Positions 41,553 to 49,315 of a stretch of 64,000 bases of DNA are shown here, piece by piece. The notes beneath the pieces are model-generated. The model was not told the origin of the DNA and ran no database searches. It saw only the letters and a list, made by a program, of their open reading frames with translations. Source of the DNA: an uncultured Peptoniphilus sp. (GTDB taxonomy: Bacteria > Bacillota > Clostridia > Tissierellales > Peptoniphilaceae); assembly GCF_946998875.1 (NCBI RefSeq), contig NZ_CAMQAY010000004.1:1-64000 (forward strand), read 5' to 3'. The number at the start of each line of letters is the position of its first letter. The stretch's first letter is position 1. The translations under genes and the position numbers were made by a program.

Positions 41553-43254
41553 TTGCGTAAGTTTTTAAAAATATGCCAACAACCTTGTGAAATCTTGAGA
41601 TGTCTGTGATATAGGCGTAGTCGCTGTCATAAATTTTTTTGATGTTTGTGCTTTCAGATTCTTCTCCAGTGAAGACTCCAAAGCTGTTGATGCCCTTTAG
41701 TCTTGTGAGTAGCACTTCCTTTGATGTGTCCATTACAGCTTCTTCGTCCTTATAATTTTCTCCAGGAATTTTTGATGCGCCAACTATTCCTATGTCGATT
41801 TCGTCAAAGGGAAGTCCATCAGTTAAAACTATTAAAAATCTTCTTGCGTCCTGATTTTTTGAAATCAAGTGGCGCATAAATTTTATGGCAAGACCATCTC
41901 TATTAGAGCCGCTTGGGGAATACTTGAAGATGTCTTTGTTCTTGGAAGATGGGTCCTTATAGTCTCTGTATTTTTTTATGACCAGATAATTGTAAAAATT
42001 ATTGTAGGAAAAAATCCTAGTTTTTATATTAAGGCTTGTGAGAGCCTCTGCTATGATGTAGCTTTCTGTTGCCACAATTTCCTTTCTGTCATTTTGCGAT
42101 GCAGAAGAGTCAAGGAGGATGTCCACGAAAATTTCGTTGGAGTCCTTTCTATTTATTTTTCTAAAAATTCTGTCTTCATTTAATTCCTTTGACTTCCAAA
42201 TTTCTGATGGAATAATTTTTCCTGAATTTGATTTTACAATTTCATCTTCAGATTCCTTTAAGAGAGAATTTTTTATGACTCCGGCAAGCTCTCTGATGGC
42301 ACGCTGATTTTGAAGCTTGTTGTCCTGGTAAAATTTTAGGTTATCCTCATAATTATTTTTTTCTTCTTGGGCAAAGTAGGAATTTTTATTTTTAAATTCG
42401 CCGCTAGGGAAATAAAGTTTGATGTCTCTGTGTATGCCTGTGGAAATTTCCTCAGAAATTTTATCAGACACATATCTCTTTACCTTTTCTACGCCGTAGT
42501 GCTTTTCTAGGGCTTCATAAATATTTTGGTCGCCAAAATTATTTTTTAAGCCATCTTCCCTTACATTTATGTCCCTATAATCGTCGTTAAAAAAAGTAAA
42601 CTCTGCAGATTCAATGTTGTATCTTTCGAGGAAGGTATTGTCTACAAAATTTTTTCTCTTGTAGGGAGAATTTTTCTTGGAAGATGAATTTGACTTTTTT
42701 TCCTTTTTAAATTCCTCATAGGTCTTATCAAGGTCCTTGGGAAGATCTTTATTTATGTGAAAATATTTTTTGAAGAGATATTTTAAGAAGTCGAGATACA
42801 TAAAGGTGTCCTTATCCTTAAAATTATAAATTTCATCTAACATCTCTTCTAAAACTCTTTGAACTTTTGGATACTTGCCTCTTTCTTTTCTGATGTAGCC
42901 AATTTTAAGCTCCACTGTTAAAATAATTTCTCGTCTATTTAAATTTTTTAAAATTTCCTCGTCATGGGACTTTTTAAAATCAAGGGTGCCAGGTCTTTCC
43001 AAAATCATTTCTTTTGAAAAAATATTTTCCAAAATGAGTTTTGAAATTTCCCACAGGTCTTTTTTGTTGTTTAAATTATTTAAATATTTTTTGAAAAAAT
43101 CATCAATAATATAAAAATCAAAGTGCCTTGATGCATAGCCAAGTATGGAAGATTCGTAGGCATCCACTGGTTTTAGGGAAAAATTAAAAATATCAAAATC
43201 GTAAAAATCTGAAAGAGTCCAAAAAATATTTTTTAGTCTATTTTTATCTCTCAA
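41539..43254 (-). CDS. VWA-domain protein (NorD/CobT-like)
   Basis: A 571-aa protein. The first 350 residues are helical and charged, with no recognised domain. The C-terminal von Willebrand A domain has an intact MIDAS: DSSAS, SGSNRDG and LTDGLP. Proteins of this type pair with MoxR/NorQ AAA+ ATPases and help to activate or insert metals into target enzymes. The gene overlaps the ATPase gene by 11 nt. The target enzyme is not visible nearby. Confidence 0.85.
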   Translation of the reverse strand: MRDKNRLKNIFWTLSDFYDFDIFNFSLKPVDAYESSILGYASRHFDFYIIDDFFKKYLNNLNNKKDLWEISKLILENIFSKEMILERPGTLDFKKSHDEEILKNLNRREIILTVELKIGYIRKERGKYPKVQRVLEEMLDEIYNFKDKDTFMYLDFLKYLFKKYFHINKDLPKDLDKTYEEFKKEKKSNSSSKKNSPYKRKNFVDNTFLERYNIESAEFTFFNDDYRDINVREDGLKNNFGDQNIYEALEKHYGVEKVKRYVSDKISEEISTGIHRDIKLYFPSGEFKNKNSYFAQEEKNNYEDNLKFYQDNKLQNQRAIRELAGVIKNSLLKESEDEIVKSNSGKIIPSEIWKSKELNEDRIFRKINRKDSNEIFVDILLDSSASQNDRKEIVATESYIIAEALTSLNIKTRIFSYNNFYNYLVIKKYRDYKDPSSKNKDIFKYSPSGSNRDGLAIKFMRHLISKNQDARRFLIVLTDGLPFDEIDIGIVGASKIPGENYKDEEAVMDTSKEVLLTRLKGINSFGVFTGEESESTNIKKIYDSDYAYITDISRFHKVVGIFLKTYANKIE

Positions 43255-44155
43255 ATAAATCAGCTCTCTTAATGTCCTTTACAAAGAGGGTGTCAATTAC
43301 ATCTGTGACAATTTCTCTCTCATAGGAGTCAAAGGTCTTATCTACAATGCCAAGCTCAAGGGAATCTCTTATATCTAGGCCCCTATTCATAAGCTGGATA
43401 CTGGAAAGAAGTCCACGAAGGTCAATTGATTTGGAAGAAATTTCTGAATTTAGAGATTTTTCTTGCAAGTCTAAAAATAATTTTGTGAAAATTTTTATGG
43501 CGCTATCCTTTAAATTTGTATTTTCTTTAAACAATTTTGCCAAGTCACTTTCTGCAATTGTTGGCATGTCGATTACCAAAAATCTTGAAACAAGAGCCTC
43601 GTTAAGGTCACGAGTGCCAATGTAGCCATAGTTCATTGTGGCAATAAATCTCGTTGCATCGTGAAGATTTAGTCTATCGTAGCCAGAAATATCTAGGACT
43701 CTTCTGTAATCAAGAGTTGAGTGGACAACAGATAGGGCTTCATTTTTAGCCATATTGATTTCATCAAAAACGGCAAAGCCACCTTCTTCTGCTGCCTCAT
43801 ATACGGGTCCCTTTTTTAAAGTTACTTCGTTATTTTTAAAGGTATCAGAGCCAATTAAACTTGATGGGTCTGATGCAATGTTAAGAGAAACTGTCCAAAG
43901 TGGTCTCTTAAAGAGATAGGCAAGATTTTCTGCCAATACATTTTTACCAGTAGCCTTTGGTCCAGATAGAAGGATGTTGTCGCCAGATAAAATTGCAGCA
44001 ATAGCCTTCTCCCAAGTTTTTTTGCCATAATATTTATATTTTATTTTTGGAATCCTATATCTATATTCTTCCTTTAAGTCATGTTTTTCTACAAATTCGT
44101 CTACTCCCTTAAGTAGATCTTCTGAAACGCCTTGTGAAAGTAAAAACTCTCTCAT
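43244..44155 (-). CDS. MoxR/NorQ-type AAA+ ATPase
   Basis: A 303-aa AAA_5 ATPase. Walker A reads GPKATGKN (residues 65-72), with Asn at the usual Ser/Thr position. Walker B is AVFDEIN (D131, E132). Sensor-1 is ATMNYG and the arginine-finger region is VSRFLVIDMP. It should act as a chaperone-like ATPase with the following VWA protein. GAGGTGATGAA precedes the ATG at 44155. A TATAAT on the minus strand (44172-44177) lies directly upstream. Confidence 0.87.
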   Translation of the reverse strand: MREFLLSQGVSEDLLKGVDEFVEKHDLKEEYRYRIPKIKYKYYGKKTWEKAIAAILSGDNILLSGPKATGKNVLAENLAYLFKRPLWTVSLNIASDPSSLIGSDTFKNNEVTLKKGPVYEAAEEGGFAVFDEINMAKNEALSVVHSTLDYRRVLDISGYDRLNLHDATRFIATMNYGYIGTRDLNEALVSRFLVIDMPTIAESDLAKLFKENTNLKDSAIKIFTKLFLDLQEKSLNSEISSKSIDLRGLLSSIQLMNRGLDIRDSLELGIVDKTFDSYEREIVTDVIDTLFVKDIKRADLFER

Positions 44156-44211
44156 TTCATCACCTCAAATGTATTATAACAAAAAGAAAAATTCTTTGTG
44201 GACAATAAATT

Positions 44212-44240
44212 TTGTAAAAGGAAGATGTTACTGTTATAAT
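44212..44240 (+). promoter_or_regulatory. Sigma-A promoter of the 38-aa membrane peptide
   Basis: TTGTAA (44212-44217), 17-bp spacer, TATAAT (44235-44240), 27 bp before ATG 44267. Confidence 0.75.
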
Positions 44241-44266
44241 GTAATAAAGAAGGAAGGGAGATAGCT

Positions 44267-44383
44267 ATGGCTTTTACATCTAAATCACTTATTGCTTTAA
44301 TTTTAGGTTTTGGGGTTTATGTGGGAATTTTTGTACTTATAATTTTGGCAATCCTTGCCCTTATAAAATACTTAAAAAAATAA
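44267..44383 (+). CDS. Single-TM membrane peptide (38 aa)
   Basis: A 38-residue frame behind AAGGGAG and a consensus promoter. Residues 7-33 are one long hydrophobic helix followed by a KYLKK tail. It is followed by a small hairpin AAACCCT/AGGGTTT without a T run. It lies beside a type I toxin-antitoxin locus, but has no antisense RNA of its own. It could be a regulatory membrane peptide or a toxin-like peptide. Confidence 0.6.
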   Translation: MAFTSKSLIALILGFGVYVGIFVLIILAILALIKYLKK

Positions 44384-44418
44384 AACCCTAGAAGGGTTTA
44401 AAAATAAAAAGGATATGG

Positions 44419-44509
44419 TATAATATAGATAAAGAGGACACCGTTTAAGACGGTCGCCCTGCAGTATGATTTATGAAACCACCTGTAGTGACGATACAGG
44501 TGGTTTTTT
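44419..44509 (+). ncRNA. Antitoxin RNA of a type I toxin-antitoxin locus
   Basis: An extended -10 (TGGTATAAT; box 44419-44424) starts RNA near 44431-44434. The RNA begins GAGGACA, forms ACCGT/ACGGT (44440-44444 and 44450-44454), continues GGTCGCCC (44452-44459), and ends at the terminator AACCACCTGTA/TACAGGTGGTT (44477-44505) with T6. It is convergent with the toxin mRNA and overlaps its 3' end through the shared terminator, the usual architecture of type I antitoxins. Confidence 0.75.
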
Positions 44510-44513
44510 CTAA

Positions 44514-44597
44514 CTACTTATTTTTACAAAGTGTTAGGATGGCGATTATAAGTGTTAAAAACTTAAGCATTATACTTAAAATTTCATAATCACTCAT
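44514..44597 (-). CDS. Holin-like type I toxin peptide (27 aa)
   Basis: A 27-residue peptide beginning MSDYEILSIMLKFL with one hydrophobic helix and ending CKNK, matching the 'putative holin-like toxin' pattern of Firmicutes. ATG 44597 lies 7 nt after GGGAGG. CCCAAT/ATTGGG in the leader can pair and hide part of that ribosome binding site. The membrane peptide is expected to be kept silent by the convergent antitoxin RNA. Confidence 0.8.
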   Translation of the reverse strand: MSDYEILSIMLKFLTLIIAILTLCKNK

Positions 44598-44622
44598 AAA
44601 AGCACCTCCCAATAATTAAATT

Positions 44623-44679
44623 GGGCGACCATCTGTATGTCCTCATACCTATTATAATCTTTCGAAACAAATCAATCAA
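44623..44679 (-). promoter_or_regulatory. Toxin promoter and shared 5' element
   Basis: Minus strand: TTGATT (44674-44679), 17 bp, TATAAT (44651-44656), start near 44644. The RNA begins GAGGACA then, after 7 nt, GGTCGCCC (44623-44630). The antitoxin RNA begins with the same two blocks separated by 11 nt, so the locus is bounded by inverted repeats. Confidence 0.7.
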
Positions 44680-44706
44680 TTGACTTTACTTTATTAGCCA
44701 AAAAGC

Positions 44707-44734
44707 TTGAACTTATTTTTCCTTATGGTATAAT
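44707..44734 (+). promoter_or_regulatory. Promoter of the serS T-box
   Basis: TTGAAC (44707-44712), 16 bp, TATAAT (44729-44734) with TGG before it (extended -10). Confidence 0.8.
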
Positions 44735-44740
44735 GAAAAA

Positions 44741-44935
44741 AAACTAAAAAAGGCGATAATTGAGAATAGTAATTTTAGAAAGTTTTTTAGAGAGCAGGTG
44801 GCTGGTGCAAATCTGTAAACGAATAAAATGAATCCACCTCATAGTCTATGTATTTTTAAGTGAACCATTTGGTTAATTAGGGTGGCAACGCGGGTCTCTC
44901 GTCCCTTTAGGGATTGAGGGGCTTTTTTTAATTTA
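44741..44935 (+). promoter_or_regulatory. T-box riboswitch, serine specifier
   Basis: Stem I carries AGTAA on the 5' side, AGAGAGCAGGTGGCTGGTGC at its upper part, and GAATCCAC on the 3' side with TCC (Ser, 44833-44835) as the specifier codon. The T-box core TTAGGGTGGCAACGCGG is at 44877-44893. The terminator CTCGTCCC/GGGATTGAG with T7 ends near 44935. Uncharged tRNA-Ser should switch on serS. Confidence 0.92.
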
Positions 44936-44946
44936 AGGGAGGATTT

Positions 44947-46236
44947 ATGTTAGACATTAAATTTGTAAGAGAAAACCCAGAAGCAGTAAAGGAAAATATT
45001 AAAAAGAAATTCCAAGATGACAAACTTCCACTAGTTGATGAAGTTATAAAAATCGACGAAGAACTTAGGGAAGCTAAGACTAAGGGCGACAACCTTCGTG
45101 CAGAAAAAAATCAAACTTCAAAAGAAATTGGTGGCTTTATGCAAAAGGGCGAAAAGGACAAAGCCGAAGAAGCAAAAAAAAGAGTTGCTGAAATAAATGA
45201 AGAAATCACAGAACTTGAAGCAGCTGAAAGAGACCTTGCAGAAGAACTTAAAAAGAGAATGCAAGTTATTCCACAAATGATTGACGACTCAGTGCCAATA
45301 GGAAAGGACGACAGCGAAAATGTTGAGCTTGAAAGATTTGGAGAACCAGTAATTCCAGATTACGAAGTGCCTTATCATGTTGACATCATGGAAACTTTTA
45401 ACGGAATTGATCTAGATTCAGCAAGAAATACTTCTGGTGCAGGTTTTTATTATTTAAAGGGCGACATTGCAAGACTTCACTCTGCAATTTTATCTTATGC
45501 AAGAGACTTTATGATAGATCGTGGCTTTGAATATCACATTCCACCATTTATGATCAGATCAGATGTTGTTACTGGCGTAATGAGTTTTGCTGAAATGGAA
45601 AATATGATGTATAAAATCGAAGGCGAAGATCTTTATCTTATTGGTACATCTGAACACTCAATGATTGGTAAATACATCAACACAATAACTCCAGAAGAAG
45701 AAATGCCTCTTACACTTACATCTTATTCTCCATGTTTTAGAAAAGAAGTTGGAGCTCACGGCATTGAAGAAAGAGGAGTTTACAGAATTCACCAATTTGA
45801 AAAGCAAGAAATGGTTGTAATTTGTAAACCAGAAGATTCAAAGGATTGGTTTGTAAAATTGTGGCAAAACACAGTGGACTTCTTCCGTTCACTAGAAATT
45901 CCTGTAAGAACACTTGAATGTTGCTCTGGCGACTTGGCAGACTTAAAGGTTAAGTCCCTTGATGTTGAAGCCTTTTCTCCAAGACAAAATAAATATTTTG
46001 AAGTTGGTTCTTGTTCAAACCTTGGCGATGCACAAGCAAGAAGACTTAATATCAAACTTCGTGGCAAGGATGGCACATATCTTGCTCACACACTTAACAA
46101 CACTGTAGTTGCACCACCAAGAATGTTAATTGCCTTCTTGGAAAATCTTCTACAAGAAGATGGCAGCGTAAAAATTCCAAAGCCACTACAAATGTATATG
46201 GGCGGCATGGAAAAAATTGTGCCAAAAAATAAATAA
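44947..46236 (+). CDS. serS: Seryl-tRNA synthetase
   Basis: A 429-aa class II synthetase. The N-terminal coiled-coil arm (residues 30-110) binds the long variable arm of tRNA-Ser. Catalytic motifs are TSEHSMIG, FRKEVGAHG (motif 2) and the motif 3 region LNNTVVAPPRMLIAFLENL. GGGAGG precedes the ATG. Its expression is set by the serine T-box just upstream. Confidence 0.97.
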   Translation: MLDIKFVRENPEAVKENIKKKFQDDKLPLVDEVIKIDEELREAKTKGDNLRAEKNQTSKEIGGFMQKGEKDKAEEAKKRVAEINEEITELEAAERDLAEELKKRMQVIPQMIDDSVPIGKDDSENVELERFGEPVIPDYEVPYHVDIMETFNGIDLDSARNTSGAGFYYLKGDIARLHSAILSYARDFMIDRGFEYHIPPFMIRSDVVTGVMSFAEMENMMYKIEGEDLYLIGTSEHSMIGKYINTITPEEEMPLTLTSYSPCFRKEVGAHGIEERGVYRIHQFEKQEMVVICKPEDSKDWFVKLWQNTVDFFRSLEIPVRTLECCSGDLADLKVKSLDVEAFSPRQNKYFEVGSCSNLGDAQARRLNIKLRGKDGTYLAHTLNNTVVAPPRMLIAFLENLLQEDGSVKIPKPLQMYMGGMEKIVPKNK

Positions 46237-46288
46237 AATTTGCTAAAAAACACTTTAATTAAATTTATTTGGGTAATAAATACTTAGA

Positions 46289-46317
46289 TTGTTTTAGGTA
46301 AAATAATTTGATATAAT
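46289..46317 (+). promoter_or_regulatory. Promoter of the Mn riboswitch-ATPase unit
   Basis: TTGTTT (46289-46294), 17 bp, TATAAT (46312-46317). Confidence 0.75.
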
Positions 46318-46324
46318 TTATTCA

Positions 46325-46429
46325 CTTAGGGGAGTAACTTTTAAATTTTCAGTCGTCATTACGGCATAGCCCGGCTGGGAAGCTTATTATTAAGTATGTG
46401 AGACCGATGTAACAATCGGTCTCTTTTTT
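46325..46429 (+). promoter_or_regulatory. yybP-ykoY manganese riboswitch with terminator
   Basis: The RNA holds the conserved blocks AGGGGAGTAAC, CAGTCGTCATTACGGC, CCCGGCTGGGA and GTGAGACCGAT. The last begins the terminator GAGACCGAT/ATCGGTCTC (46400-46423) with T6. Mn2+ binding by this class favours gene expression. It stands directly before a P-type ATPase gene. Confidence 0.93.
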
Positions 46430-46466
46430 ATTAAATATTTTTATTTAGCATTTATAAGGAGGAATT

Positions 46467-49163
46467 ATGGAAAAAAATTGGTATAATCAGTCGCCTGATG
46501 AAGTCCTAAAAAATCTTTCCACCACAAAGGAGAGGGGATTAACAGAAGTTGAAGCCAAGAAAAGGCTAGAAGAGTATGGGGAAAATGCTCTAGCAGAAGA
46601 AAAGAAAAAATCCTTTGGCGAAAAACTAAAGGAACAATTTTTTGACCCAATGATAATTATTTTAATTGCAGCAGCCCTTGTATCTGTCTTCGTAGGTGAA
46701 GGCCTTGATGCAGGAATTATCATTGCCATTGTTATTGTCAATGCCTTTCTTTCAATTTACCAAGAAGGTAAGGCAGAAGAAGCTATTGCAGCCTTGCAGA
46801 AGATGTCTTCACCAAAGGCAAAGGTAATAAGAGATGGCGACCACGAAGAAGTTGACTCAAATAAATTAGTACCAGGAGATATTATTGTCCTTGAAACGGG
46901 AGATATTGTCCCAGCAGATTTGAGGTTAATTGAATCATCAAATTTAAAAATTGACGAGTCTTCACTAACTGGAGAATCTGTTGCAGTTGAAAAACATTTT
47001 GATCAAGTTTACGATGGCAAAATGGAAATTGGTGACAGAGAAAACTTAGCTTATTCTTCAACTATAGTCACTTACGGAAGAGGAATGGGAGTAGTTGTTG
47101 AAACTGGTCACAAGACAGAAATTGGTAAAATTGCAACTTCTATTGCAACAGTTTCTGATGAGCAAACTCCACTTCAAAGAAAACTTGCAAAACTTTCCAA
47201 AACTCTTGGAATTTTAGTAATAGTTATCTGTGCTGTGGTAATGGGAGTAGGCTTAATTTACAAGCACGACCCACTAGATATGTTTATGACTGCAATTTCA
47301 CTTGCAGTTGCAGCTGTGCCTGAAGGACTACCTGCCATTGTAACAATTGTCCTTTCCATTGGCATGGGCAAGATGGCAGAAAAAAATGCCATTGTTAAAA
47401 AACTTTTGGCAGTGGAAACATTAGGTACAACAACAGTAATTTGCTCCGACAAAACTGGTACACTTACACAAAATGAAATGACAGTTGTAAAAGTCTTTAC
47501 TGACGGACAAGTTTATCATGTATCTGGAACTGGTTACTCTCCAGAAGGCGATGTCACTAAAAAAGATGAAATTGTCACAATTGATGAAGATGAAAACCTA
47601 AAAATCCTATCATCAATTGCAGCTTTAACTAACGATGCAAAATTAAAGGTAAAGGATGGAGATGCCTCAATCACTGGAGACCCTACTGAAGGAGCTCTTC
47701 TTACTTTTGCAGAAAAGGCAGGTAACGGACTAGATAATCTTTATAAAAACTTTGACAGATTGGAAGAAATTCCCTTTGACTCTGACAGAAAGATGATGAC
47801 AACTTTCCATGATAAAATTTTTGACGAAATTGCATCCTTTACCAAGGGCGCACCTGATGTTGTCCTTGATAGATGCGAAAAAGTTTTAATTGATGGAAAA
47901 GAAGTTGAACTTGACGAAAAATTAAGAAAAGAAATTTTAGAAAAGAACAGCGAATTTGCAAGGTCAGCCCTAAGATGTTTAGGCTACGCCTATAGAAAGC
48001 ACAGCGACATGCCAAGTGAAATAACATCAGAATCCATAGAAAAAGACATGGTTTTTGTTGGACTTACTGGAATGATTGACCCATCAAGACCAGAAGCCAA
48101 GGCAGCCATAAAAGAATGTAAATCAGCTGGCATTAGACCGATTATGATCACTGGTGACTACCTAGAAACAGGACTTGCCATAGCTAAGGACCTTGGCATT
48201 GCTGAGCGTGACGACCAGGCAATAATGGGTAGAGAACTTAACGAAATGTCTGAAGCAGAACTTAGAGAAATCGTAAAGGAAAAATCTGTCTACACCAGAG
48301 TTTCACCAGAAAATAAGGTACAAATAGTTACAGCCCTAAAACAAAATGGTCACATCACAGCCATGACTGGCGACGGTGTAAATGACGCACCGGCAATTAA
48401 AAAGGCAGACATTGGTATTGCCATGGGAATTACAGGCACAGATGTTGCAAAAAATACTGCTGAAGTAATTTTGACAGACGACAACTTTGCCACAATTGTA
48501 AATGCAGTTGAAGAAGGAAGAATAATTTATTCCAACATCAAAAAATTCGTGGCATATCTTCTTTCTTGTAACTTGGGAGAAGTCCTAATAGTTTTAATTT
48601 CAATTTTGATGAATTTGCCAGTGCCACTAATTCCAATTCAACTACTTTGGCTTAATCTTGTGACAGACTCTTTCCCAGCTCTAGCACTTGGAGTTGAAAG
48701 AGGAGAAGCTGACATAATGAATGAGCCACCTCGTGACCCTGACGAGCCAATTCTAGACAAAGAAATAAAAATCACAGTTGCAATTCAATCTATTGCTATA
48801 ACTGTGGCAACACTTCTTGCATACCTAGTTGGACTTAAGTGGTATGGACAAGCGGAAGGACTTCACCATGCAAGGACAATGGCATTTTCAACACTAATTA
48901 TTTGTGAGCTTCTAAGATCCTATACAGCAAGATCAATTGACAAGACAGTCTTTGAAATTGGAGTTTTCACAAACAAAAAATTAGTGCTTGCGACTCTATT
49001 TTCTTTCATGCTAATGCTAGTAGTAATTTATGTGCCAGTCTTAAACGATGCCTTTGGACTAATGGACTTAGGACCAAGAGAAATCGCAGTAGTTCTTGGA
49101 TCATCACTTATACCACTAGTAGCTGGAGAAATTCAAAAGAAAGTTAGATTTAAGAAAAAATAA
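46467..49163 (+). CDS. P-type (IIA-like) cation ATPase, probable Mn2+/Ca2+ exporter
   Basis: An 898-aa P-type ATPase of the Ca2+ type with about ten membrane segments. Motifs are TGES (actuator), D328 in CSDKTGTLTQNE (phosphorylated), GDGVNDAPA, and AVPEGLPAIV in the fourth membrane helix. The last six helices include LLWLNLVTDSFPALALG. The usual reading is Ca2+ export. The manganese riboswitch directly upstream makes Mn2+ export the better hypothesis, as for Lactococcus YoaB. GGAGGAATT precedes the ATG. Confidence 0.9.
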   Translation: MEKNWYNQSPDEVLKNLSTTKERGLTEVEAKKRLEEYGENALAEEKKKSFGEKLKEQFFDPMIIILIAAALVSVFVGEGLDAGIIIAIVIVNAFLSIYQEGKAEEAIAALQKMSSPKAKVIRDGDHEEVDSNKLVPGDIIVLETGDIVPADLRLIESSNLKIDESSLTGESVAVEKHFDQVYDGKMEIGDRENLAYSSTIVTYGRGMGVVVETGHKTEIGKIATSIATVSDEQTPLQRKLAKLSKTLGILVIVICAVVMGVGLIYKHDPLDMFMTAISLAVAAVPEGLPAIVTIVLSIGMGKMAEKNAIVKKLLAVETLGTTTVICSDKTGTLTQNEMTVVKVFTDGQVYHVSGTGYSPEGDVTKKDEIVTIDEDENLKILSSIAALTNDAKLKVKDGDASITGDPTEGALLTFAEKAGNGLDNLYKNFDRLEEIPFDSDRKMMTTFHDKIFDEIASFTKGAPDVVLDRCEKVLIDGKEVELDEKLRKEILEKNSEFARSALRCLGYAYRKHSDMPSEITSESIEKDMVFVGLTGMIDPSRPEAKAAIKECKSAGIRPIMITGDYLETGLAIAKDLGIAERDDQAIMGRELNEMSEAELREIVKEKSVYTRVSPENKVQIVTALKQNGHITAMTGDGVNDAPAIKKADIGIAMGITGTDVAKNTAEVILTDDNFATIVNAVEEGRIIYSNIKKFVAYLLSCNLGEVLIVLISILMNLPVPLIPIQLLWLNLVTDSFPALALGVERGEADIMNEPPRDPDEPILDKEIKITVAIQSIAITVATLLAYLVGLKWYGQAEGLHHARTMAFSTLIICELLRSYTARSIDKTVFEIGVFTNKKLVLATLFSFMLMLVVIYVPVLNDAFGLMDLGPREIAVVLGSSLIPLVAGEIQKKVRFKKK

Positions 49164-49181
49164 ATAATATAAATTATAAAG

Positions 49182-49215
49182 CCGACAGGGAAAAATCTCT
49201 GCCGGATTTTTTTAT
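49182..49215 (+). terminator. Terminator of the P-type ATPase gene
   Basis: Stem CCGACAGGGA/TCTCTGCCGG with one mismatch, loop AAAA, and T7. Confidence 0.8.
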
Positions 49216-49236
49216 TGGAGAAAATTTTTAAAAGTC

Positions 49237-49265
49237 TTGACAAAATTATTTGACGGGACTATAGT
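49237..49265 (+). promoter_or_regulatory. Promoter of the CPBP protease gene
   Basis: TTGACA (49237-49242), 17 bp, TATAGT (49260-49265), about 50 bp before the ATG. Confidence 0.8.
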
Positions 49266-49315
49266 GTAAATATAAAGTATATACACTTAAAATTAAATTA
49301 AGGAGTTGAAGAAAT

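Noticed and set aside
44434..44644. Direct repeats of the pAD1 par type at the toxin locus
   Set aside because: The GAGGACA and GGTCGCCC blocks are inverted relative to each other, so they are not par-like direct repeats.
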